Below, in pieces: positions 11,701 to 23,700 of a stretch of DNA of 64,000 nt. Each line of letters starts with the position of its first letter. Within the stretch, counting starts at the first letter, position 1. The translations under genes and the position numbers were made by a program. The DNA comes from Epinephelus fuscoguttatus (lineage: Eukaryota; Chordata; Actinopteri; Perciformes; Serranidae): positions 15,582,428 through 15,646,427 of the forward strand of contig NC_064759.1 of assembly GCF_011397635.1 (NCBI RefSeq), read 5' to 3'. A model generated the notes under the pieces. It saw only the letters and a program-made list of their open reading frames with translations, searched no databases and was not told where the DNA came from.

Positions 11701-14700
11701 ATTTCAACAAATTATCAACCAATATCGATATCTTTTCAAGCAAAGTATAAATTTAGGCAACACCATTTTATCGATAAAGGGTCAGGTTGCCTTATATGTT
11801 ACAAACCAGTGTGCATCTCTCCTCTTTCACAATCTCTTCACAGCTCTGCCCCACTCACTCACAAGTTCTCCAGCAATACTTTGTAGAGCTGTAACCTGAC
11901 GTGCACCTCCCATAGACTTATAAAATAAATAAACCAGACAAGGGTGTTCTGTAGTTACAGAAAAATACACTCGATACTGCTGAATCACAGTGGGTTTATC
12001 TAAAATTCAATGAAATAGAAAACTATCATCACAAATTACAAAGGCATTAAACAATTGAAATTTCTGTATTTGGAATGAAACTAATGTTCATAAGCTGAAA
12101 TTTTACAGGTCTTGATCAAATTAAAAAAACATACAAGCATGCATTACTTAATGAATGAATTATTAAAGTTGATTTTTTTTTTGTTTTTTTGTTCATTGTA
12201 CCAGTTCTAATATAAGTCCTTGATATTAGAATTGTAATAGTTAGACATTGTCTGATTATAAAGCCTGATGTTAAATCAATCATTCCTTCATATTTCCTTT
12301 GTCCTCAGAGAAACACTGTATGGATGAACATTGCCCTGCATTGGTCCAGACGGTGAGTAATGTCACTTCTGTCCAACATTGTATGATCAGTTGGACAAAT
12401 ACTATGAATTGTATCATTACTTTATGTGATATAACTGATGAACTCTTACCTCATCCACATCTCTAAAGAAAAATCTGTAATCATCCCTGCTGACAAATTG
12501 CACTTTTACCCCATGAACATTTCCTTTGAATTTACCAGGTGGAGATGATGACATCTGTCATAGAGCTGCTTTTGGAAACACTGGCTAGTTTGAGTGACAC
12601 GAAGCTCAGGAAGTTCAGGGACATCCTCCTGAGTCAGACTGACTTCGACAGATGCGTTTCATACATCCCATTGATACTGCTGGAGATAGAAGACAGGCAG
12701 GTCACAGTGTTTTTAATGGTGCAGACCTATGGCCAACAGTCTGTGGAGACGACCAAAGAGGTTTTAGAGAAGATGAAGAGGACTGATCTGGTGCAGAGGT
12801 TGTCAGACAGCAGCAGAGGACCCAAAAGTAAGAAAATGAAGAACAAAACTGGTCTTTAACACGTGTCTTTAGTTTATAAACCATGTTTTCTTCTCCTTCA
12901 ATTATAAATATTAAGATTTATGATGTAGAGAAAATAAGAATCACTCTCTTGATAGAAAATATATTTCATGGCTAATATGAAATATGAAAATATTTAGGCA
13001 GAGGGGGCAAAAATGACTGTTGAGCTGGTTTCAGTGTAATATTACCAATTTAATTTTTTTTTACAAAGCATAATGGCCTGATAACAATGTTTATTGGTAG
13101 ATGTTTGATCAGTCACTCACAACTTTTGCTACTTTTCTCCTCAGGTGAACACCAATCTGCACTGATCCAGAAAGTGAGTAATGTCACACCTGTCTGACTT
13201 TATACAAAACAGCGTTCATTAAATAGATGCAGGTTAAAAATCATCATCGTCTTGAACATTTTCTATGAACTTTGTTTATTGATATTTTTTTTTACATATA
13301 AATTTATAATGGTGTTAAAGCACTTGTGAGTGACGGTTCGATGTAATAGTTGTGCAGAACAAAAGAAAACCAACCAACAAACAAACAAAAACTTAGAACC
13401 CACACAGAATAAAAACAAACAAACAAAACTTTCAGTTTGGTCATACTGGTCATTGGTCATATTACACTTGTTACATTAAACAATAAACTTGCTCAAAATG
13501 TCAGTGTAAAAGTAAAGATATGGGTACAAAAACAGACAAGATTCAGGAGGTTATTATTCAGGGATAAGTGGAAAAGTCATTTTCTTTCTGAGAATCTCTT
13601 TTCTCCACAAAGTGTTGGAAGGCAGTGTTGGTCATTTCCATCTCATTAGTATTGGATGTCTAGCCAATAATGTTACAAAAGCTACAAGATCTGCTCCAAG
13701 CTTAGGCAAAGGCAAGTGAGAGATGCTGAACAGGGCTGTAATGGCATTAGGAGAGAGCAGGACTTTTCCAAAGTTTCCTTGGTGACATCACAGAGTGACA
13801 GATCCCTTTATCAGTAGTGCCCTATCAGGTTTGTAAACTGGTCTCTCACTTAAGTGTGAGAATGAGGCATCCTGTGGAGATAAGGGCCAAATGGCTTTCC
13901 TTTGTTTGAAGAACAGTGAACATGAGGTATCTTACCATTTCAGATGGCAAGACCCAGAGGAAAAAGCCTTTACATGTCCAGTTTAGATTTGAACAAATGA
14001 CAAATCATCTACCGTCTAGTGAATCCCAACAACAGTGAAGAGAACTTTATCCAAAAGAAACATCAATTTATTGTACTTTTAACATTTTTCAGAAAAGCAT
14101 TAAACAAAATATAGAACATAAAAAATATAAATATCCTTTTGAGCCACTGTGACTCATTTAATTTTTTGTGAAAAGCCTGTAAATTAAAGGAAAAACAATT
14201 AACAAGTTCATCAGAATTAAAAGGAAGAAGTCACCAACAACAGCAGTCACCAAATGATCAATATGCTATGTTATCTGCCAGTAACACTCACATCTCCATA
14301 AACACTGATGTGGTGCAAAGAAACACATTTGTAATTGTCCCAGTGGATTAAATATATGTCCTATAAATGTATTGATTATTTCAGGTAGCAACAATGGCAG
14401 CTGTTAAACAGCTGCTTTTGGAAACTCTGAATGATTTGAGTGACGAGGAGCTCAAGAAATTTAAGTGGTCTCTGGAGTGGATTGTCTCCCAGAAGGACCT
14501 CCCAGATGTCTCACCGGAGTTTGGCCTCACAAACGACAGAGCAGAAATAGTGGATGTGATGTTGCAGACCCACAGCCAACAGTCTGTGCCATTAACCAGG
14601 GAGGTTGTAAAGAAAATGAACAGGATTGATCTGATGCAGAGGTTGTCAAAGCCCAGCTCAGAACTCGAAGGTAAGGTAAAAACTGTCATATTACATACAT

Positions 14701-17700
14701 TTTATGATTCATAATTTGGAAATGGTAAATCTGCTTGTGTACACACTCTATCATCACAAATGTGAAGAAATAAAACAAAGCAGGGATCAATAAATCATCA
14801 GTTGAATCATAACTAAATCAATAACAGTCACACAAAGTGTTATAATTTTAATGAGTTAAGTAATTGTTGCAGGACTTTTGTGTTGGATTGCTTTCGACTG
14901 TGAAAGTGTTTATGATATTGTGAATTTGTTATATTTACTTTTGAGTTACCTGAGTCTTTTTAAAGTCGATCATACTTTCTCTGTTAGGTTAGAGTTTAAT
15001 CCTCTGAGTCATTGTAAGTGTCTTTTCTCTGCAGAGGCACACTCAGTGGATGAACATGTACCTGCAGTGTTGAAGAAAGTGAGTCTAACTTTACACATCA
15101 CAGCTTTCATTCAGTAGATGCAGGTTGAAAACCATCCTCATCCTGAACATCATGAATGATGATACAAATCAAACCGAAGGTTTTAAACTTGATGGTTCTC
15201 ACAGTCGAAGGGTAACTTCTGTGTTTTCCAACCTGGACCCTAATTTTCCTTTAAGTGACTAATGGGAACAACAATTTTTGAAAGTGGTTCGGTATTGAGC
15301 GGACCGCTGCAGATAACAGTGGCAAAAGCAACTGTCGATTTACATCCACTGTAAGTGCTTGTTTTTGCCACTGACAGGCTCAGATTGTTAATTACAAGTG
15401 TCTGACAATAGGCACAAAATAAGTCTCTCAAAAACCCTCTTGGTTGAAATAAACCTTGAATTCATAAAGTTAGATGCAAAATATCAACCAGCAACCTCTG
15501 GGGCTGAGAATTGAAGCCAATGTTACAGCAGAAATAAACATGTTTACAGCCTGACACAAAAAAAAACAGCTTTGGTCTCTGTAGCTAATTTCAACATTCA
15601 CAACAATTGTATGTGGGATGGATTTTTTAGAACTCACTTGTTTACTTTTTTTTTTTTTTTAGGCTTAAAGTTGCACATTTTTAACGATGGGGTGGCTTGA
15701 GTGACAGGCTGGGTGCGATGCGTTGCTGTCGTCTGTAATTTAGATCCATCCCTCACTTTTCCACAGCTCCACCCTCTCATCCAAATGTGGTCACTTCTGA
15801 CTCCAAAAAGCCAATTTGGCAACACCTGAAATGTCAAACTCAAGGCTTCAAAACAGCAGTCTACAAACCAGTGGGTGATGAAGCAACAATACATATCTAA
15901 ATATCTAATATCTATTATTTGCTAAGTTATCTTATTCAGATTTTTAACTATGAAAATAAAATACTTACTTTCAAGTAGAGTAAAAAGTTTCTTTGAGTTA
16001 CAGAAACAATGTTATGTTAGATCAGGTGGTAGTAATCAGTTTACAGGTATTAAGGGGTAAAAGTGTGAAGGGAATCGTCTTTTGCTTTGATGCTGCTGAA
16101 GTAATGAATAGACATAAAAAAATGTGTTGGTAAAGAAAAAGAGGGAAACGTAATCAACAGAATATTTATTACCAACTGTATCTTTGTCTTGAGTGATCAT
16201 ACAGAGAAAGTCTTAAAAGATCCAGGTCTAAAATACTGACACTGATGAAATGCAAAGAAGTAGATGTTTTAGAATGCCACTTCAGAATTGACACATTTGC
16301 TTAATGCATCCTTTAAATCTTTCAGGCAGCTGTGAAACTGATTCTTTTGGAAACACTGAAAGATTTGAGTAAGAAGGAAATCGAGAAATTCAAGTGGTTG
16401 CTGCGGTTTACGCAGTTCCAGAAGGGTCTTCCACACATCCCATTGAGCGGATTACAGTGGGCAGACAGTACAGACACACTGGTGGATCTGATGGTCCAGA
16501 CCTGTGGCCAGCAGTCTGTGGAGGTGACCACGGAGGTTTTCATGGACATGGACCGGACTGATCTAGTAGAGAGGTTGTCAATCATCAGCTCAAGAATCAA
16601 AGGTCAGAGAAAAAAGACAAAAACTGCCACATTACACAGTCATATGTTTCTCATAAATGTTTAATAAATACATTTTAGATTTCATAGTGAAGCTGCATTC
16701 AAACTTTATTTAATCAATAAGAAATCTGAAAAATTAGAAAGCAGACAGCGACACAACCACACCACATTTATTACTTGGACTGCAGAAATCACTGAGTTGA
16801 ATTCAACCTCTTTGATTTTCATGATGTCATGACTGAGTAGATTTTACTGTCAGTTTTGCAGCAGTGAATTCTTTGTATTTTATTTTCTTTAAAAGCAACT
16901 GAACTTGAATCAACACTTCTGACACTGAATATCTTAATTTGACAGCTTTGTAGATTATATATTTTGATACATTCCAGACATTATAATCTTTATAAACGTA
17001 GTGTTTGTTGCAGGACTTTTGTATTGTAGTCCTTTAGATTTAATGGGTGTTAATGATATGGTGTCCAACCTCTCTCATTCTGTTTTTATGATGTCAGATC
17101 CAAGTCCATTCTAGTGATATTTTGCGATTAATCCTCCATTAGGTTTTTAATTCAAAAGCAACTAAATCTGACTTAAGTTGTTTATAGTCTGATTCTGAAT
17201 CTGTGAAGAGTCATTATTTTTTTCCTTCTCTTCAGAGAAACAGCCATCTGAACTGCTCCAGAAAGTGAGTAATATCACATCAGACACGTTTTACAGAACA
17301 CAGCTTTCTTTGAATTTTTACAGATTGAAAATGATCCTCATCTTAACAGTAAAGAGGTGGAAAACATTTGTAAACCAGAAACATCACATCTGCTGTAAAA
17401 GCAATGAGAACATGTGATCAGGTGGATCGTTCCTGCTTTTGGTTGCACAGAGAGAGAGAGTTAGAGACAGTCATTAAAGCACAGTTACTGATAACCAGTT
17501 TATAGCATTAAATGGATCACACTGGCCCTCATTTATCAATCTAATGTACAAACCAGCACAGAACCAAACACAGAAATCATCTAAAATAGGGTCTTGCTGA
17601 TTCAAATGATGAAGCGTCATTTAAATATAATACATACTGGTTTAGTTTACGGCATGGAGAGACATAATACAGCTAAAAAAAGAGTTTTAGATAAATTAGA

Positions 17701-20700
17701 GCTGGGCACTAGTGGTGTTCGGCCTTTCGTCAGTAACACAGAGCCAGGCAACTGCGAGCTATGATAGAGAGACTGCGTCCATTTGGCAGCGTTACATTTT
17801 TAAGTTATTACTGTGGCTGCAAATACTTAATATGCCCTTCATAATATGATCTAATAAAAATGATCCAACTCAGCTTGATTTTCTGTGCGTGAGTTGAGAC
17901 GTGATGTGAGATTTGATCGTAGCCTCCGCTCACGTCCACATTGATCAATGCAAACTTTTGCGTGGAAATGACTGAATGCCCAGGTTTCTGTCATACGTTT
18001 ATTTTGTAAATGAGGGCCACTGTATTGTGATGAAGCTACAGAAATGAACACATGGAAGGTCTTTGTTTTTATAGTCACCTTAAAATTCAGTCTCACTAAT
18101 TTATCATTTTGCCTTATGTGGTTAATATTAGTTGTTACAAATAAATTAATGTATTGTTACTACAGTGGAGCTATGACATAAATGTTCTCCGACTACTTTC
18201 TATCCACCAGGAAGTCACCATGACACCACTAATGGAGAAACTTTTGGAAACACTGGAAGATCTAAGTGAGTGGGAGCTCAGGTACTTCAAGCATGTCCTA
18301 CAGCACAGCAGAATGAAGAAAAGCCTCCCAAAATTCTCCACACAGAGATTGGAGACAGCAAGCAGAATTGGCATGTTGAAGCTGATAGTGGATTTCGACA
18401 GCCAGCTGTCTGTGGAGGTGACAAGGGAGGTTTTAATGAAGATGAACAGGAGAGATCTCACAGAGAGGTTGTCAGAAACCAGCTCAGGACTCAAAGGTAA
18501 GATGAAGAAGACAAAAACTGCCACATTGCACAATCATATGTCTCATAAATGTTTACTTGATTTTTTTACTTAAAGCCTCAGTGTGTTAAAATGGTGAGTA
18601 ACAGTGACATCAGCGGTCAAATTCTAGATTGCAGCGCTCACTCGCGCTTACTTGCTCACCCCTCCCGTCGGGTAAGTGACGGTGGCCTCGTAGGACAAAA
18701 AGCCTTGCGCTGACAGCAGAGATGGCATCATCCACGAGTTTTTCAGGAGTATCTAGCAAATACACGCTACACGTCTAATAGATTTCCATATTTATAGTAA
18801 CAAGGTAAATCTGCTTGGTTTCAAACTGTAATGTGAGATATGAAAAAATGAGGGAGCAGACAGCGATGCAATAACACCACATCAGCCGTAACTACCTCCC
18901 AGGGAAACTGATGCGTGATGCTTATACTAATGCCTAATGCAGCAACTGTCCACAGGCAGGACAAGTTAGGTTGGTGTTTGAGCTTAGAAATTCATCTGTG
19001 CAGAATGCCAGGGAGGTGAAGAAGTGGCCAACATGAAGGAAGAGAAGCACAGCAACAAGGGAGCTGGACAACTTGGGAGACAGTCACCAACAGGGCTATA
19101 ACTTGAGACAATGGGCTCTAGTTTCCCGGCGCAGCGCAGGGTGGCAAACCCCGCGCAGAGCTAGTTTCGAGCAACACAACCCGAGGCGTGCTCAGTTTGG
19201 TAGTTTGGCAGACCAAGGTGCGCTGAGATGGGTGTGGCGGCGCAGCAGGGGGAGGTGTCAACAGATGCAGCTTGGCGCAGTGACAGTTTCGTGCCAAAAG
19301 GCTTCGCCGAAGGTGTGCTAAAAGCTTGCCAACTGAAACCACGTCTACTGTCAGCGAAGGCGGAGCGCAGCCGGTGTAAGCCGAAGTTTGGCTGACCAGC
19401 GGACAGTGCGCACACGTCATCAAAACCTCACAGGCAGGTTTCCAGAATGTCAGGCACATTAACAATGCAATAAATACCCAAAAAAACACTATTCAATGCA
19501 ACTATCTGCAATCAGCACATAAATGTATCTTTATATCGTCTGTCTCGTCACATCTGATGTCAGATCAAAGGGGATTGGCACCGTTTGGCACGTTTGGCAC
19601 GCGTAATGGAAACCCAACACACAGCTGCAAACTAATGAGTTCACATCCCTCTCAGCCAACCACAAACAGCATCAGATAGGGAGTATATATTCAGCATCTG
19701 TCATCTTAGAAAAGTCAAAAGAAAAGAAACAGAGTGAGACTGCGAGAGAGAAAGAGAGAGCGTGCGCACGCGCGCACACGCGTGCACGAGAGAAACACAA
19801 CATTGATTTACAATTGTGCTGACCTCCTCCCAGGCTACCTTTGCATCATCAGCCCGTGGAGGTCTGCTAGCAGTTCTGTATATTTGGACACTGCGAGCAG
19901 ACCTCCCGGACCAAAACATCAGTTTCCTCCTGGAAGAAGAAGAGTTTGGCCGTCTGACGCTGCTGCTCTCTTCTGCCATGGCGAATTGAGTCTCATTACG
20001 CCTTCGCGCGGCGCATTTAAGGGCGAGGAGAGGGGCTCATTTGATTGGTGTGATGTGTGTAAAACCCACTCCACGCCTTCTCTCCTCCCTCTTTCCGACT
20101 TGCGCAGGTAGGAGGGACGGAGGTGAGATAGAGGGGTAGCTGCGCCAGGGCGCACGGTGTTCCAGACTTACAAAATCCGCCTGGCCACACCCAGTTTGCG
20201 AAGCGCAGGTGCACTGCGCCTCCGCCGCGCCCGGTCTGCGAAACTAGAGCCCAATATGTTTAGGATACAGGCAAGATTTAGCTCACTCATCAGGTCTACG
20301 TACAGTAGCTTCCCAAGTCCCAGAAATCTGAACGGCCATCTTTGCGACACCCAAAAACCAAGCTTGAGACATATTCTCTCTAGCTGCAAAACAGCACTGA
20401 CCCAGGGCCAGTGCAGCTGATGTCCTGCAAAAGTTGGAAGAGGGCAGATAAGCACGCAGACTAGAATTACATAAGGCCAGCCCCTCAACATCATGATGAC
20501 AAATCTATTTTCATCAGTCAATGAGGTGGAACACAGAATGCTACACAGAAAGCAGATGAGGCCATCAGTCTGTCACTTACTGCACTGACAGTTTGCTCCA
20601 ACATGGACACACACCACAAAAAAAAAACAAAAAACAGTCAGGACCAACACATCATTTTCTATCCCCACTGCAAATAAAAAGAAGGAAGCTGGAGCATCTT

Positions 20701-23700
20701 GATGGCCAAATGGTTACAGCATGCAATGTAACCACAACATCCACAGTTTGATTCCATCTGTTGGACCCCCCTCTCTCACTGTCCCAGACTTCCAGTCTGC
20801 CTGCACACTGTCATCTGTCCAATAAAGGCAAAAAATGCAAAGAAAAAATATCTAAATAATAATTAAAGAAAGCCATCGTTCCCAAATACGGTTGGAAGTT
20901 GGGGATAAATCTGATGACTGACCTGCTGCATGTATACACAGCTTAACAGTAACCTGGTTACTACAGTGCACGTAAACACACTGAATGACTGCAACATCAA
21001 CACCCATTACTGTACATTACAATCCTAACCTACTGTTACATATTGCTCTCATGTTTGAGCAGCACTATCTAGCATATGATGCAAAACAAATGCAAAGTTA
21101 TGCGGTTTTATTTATCAACTTAACATGTAGTTTAATCTTCTGTGTCTTCACAAGGGCCTTCAAGAAGCTTGGAGCTTGAGGACTGTGGAAACATTATGGT
21201 AATTCCTTACATTCATTCATTCATTTGTTTAGTTTAATTTAGTTTATTAGGATCCCCATTAGCTATTCTTCAGGTGAGTTTATTTGTCATTCAGTCATTT
21301 ATTTTATCAGTTAATGTGATGTTACTAAGACACATCTTCACTTCTTTGTAAAAATGACTGTCCTCTGCAGCAGGACTCCAGTGACTGGACTGAAGTTGAA
21401 CCTGAAGTGAACAGTACAGATGCAGACAAGGCTTCAACTTACAGGTAAATATAAGATCCTAAGTGTTCCATCACAGCTAAGCGTCATTGTTTGGGGCTGA
21501 AAAATGAAGCCCATGCTGAAGCAATGTCAGGAACCAGACTGATGACGATGAGCCTCTGGGGGCGAATTATTATTATTATTCGGTAGGGGTAGGAATCACC
21601 AGAGCATCCACGATATGATAGTATCAGGATACTTAAGTCACGATACAATATTATTGCGATAATAAATATGTTGCCATATGCTGAGTGTTGTGATAAAATA
21701 TATTGTGATTTATAAATTATGTCCCCAAAAACAAAGTTTGTCAACATCCGTTTTATCTAATAAGAAAAAGTTTTCAGTCTGTTCATCTCACTTCAGCCAC
21801 TTTTTTGCAGAAGCGAAATTTATCTAGTAATAATGATTATATATTCTTGTAGACTACCAAAAGCTCATTTGTAATATTAATGATTTACATAATGAAAAAA
21901 TATCAATACTTGGCACTGTGTGACGATACAACATTGCCACACAAAAATATTGTGATACTGTGCTGAATAGATTTTTACCCCACTCTTATTATCTGGTATA
22001 GTAAGCTGATATCCAAATCAAGACTTCTTCCTCTGTGCACCCATCATTTCAGCTAATCTCTATATCTGCAGATGAATGCAGATAATTTGATAACTCTGGT
22101 TTGTTTGTTCCTCATCCTGGTGATTGACACATCTAGGTGACACCATCGAATGTGCGTTACTATGTTTTGTATGTTGTTATATTCACGTCCCCTACAGTGG
22201 TAGAGCAACACCTGCACACCGTCTTGTGCATAACTCTCTCTAGTGCTGTTGTAGCTGACCGGTACACTGGAAACCAGCAGATGGGTCCTCTAGCCCCAGT
22301 GTATTAATTTGTGTCCATCATAGTGACTTATTCGCACACCAATCCATCTGTTGTGCTAATTTCAGCTTTTGTTCATTTTGTTTCATATGATAGACCCACA
22401 TACATTGGTCACTGTCTCATTATAAATCTGACTTTGGTCAATACTACTTGGACTACAAACGGACTACAAACAGAAACCAGAACACTTCTGATACCAAAAT
22501 CTGTCCCATTGCCTGCAGATTCTGTATACATATATGCAGAATTTGTTTATAGAGATTAACACAGAGGTGCCAAAAACTGCAGGTCCTCAAATGGCCACTT
22601 GAGACTGGCCCCAAAAGGGAGTTAATCCTCATAGATCCCCATGTTAAAATGCCCAACTTCTCAGCAGAAATAAATATGTTTACAGCCTGGTACAAAAATG
22701 TTCTGGTGAGCTTTTAAATAACACACGCCTGTAAAAAAAATTAAGGTTTATAATTACGCATGATCAAGGGCGTGGCTGCTGTGAGTGACAAGGCTGCCTG
22801 TAGATAGGATGAAACCTTCAAGCTTGGTTTCACAGAAGGGAATCTAAAATCTCTCTGTGCTGTTACTGGTTACTAATGCAATAAAACAATTATAGTGGCA
22901 ATAGATTTAACACCAAATAAACTGAAGGCTAATACGCTTGAGATTTACGTTTATTCCTTTGTGACCCTAATACAGTATTTTTGTGCATAGACACAAACTC
23001 GCTTGTTTTCTTTTCATTCACATTTAGCCTACAGTCTGAAGCAGGAAACTTTGAATGCAGTGTCTCCGGCTTGCGCTGGATCTGTAAGGAAAAGGTCAGC
23101 TTTAAGTACCAGTTTTGCTCTTGGGAAGGACCTATAGAAAGGATAGAAAGCATGCAGTACATGGCTGCAGGTCCCCTGATGGACATCACAGTCATTGCTG
23201 GGAAGTTAGATGTAGTGTACCTGCCACACTGGATCTGCATAGGTAAGTGGACATAAAGAAAATAATAAAATAAAAACTAACTTTTCTATTCATATCTTAT
23301 AGCATGTGTACAAAAATTGACACAATCCTTTTCTCTTCACTTACTGTGTGTGCTTTTATTTTGTGCAGATGACAACCCTACAATATTAGACAAGTTTGTA
23401 GTCCTACACATAGATGACTGTGGAGATGTCGTGGAAAAAGTGTCTGAGGTCACATCGTCCCATGTCAAGCTGTCTGAACCAGTTTTCTCTCCAAGAGCGG
23501 TCCTGATGAAAGCTGGCCTGTTGGTGAAAATACACTGTAATGTGTTGATATACAAGACCAACACAGCATTCCTCACTCTCCATGTTTATCTGATCCCATG
23601 TGATCCGGGTCTACAACAGGTTATTTCATAACTTATTGTCATCAATACCAATCATAATAAGACACAGAATGGCACAGTCAATAACTTGATTAATATACAA

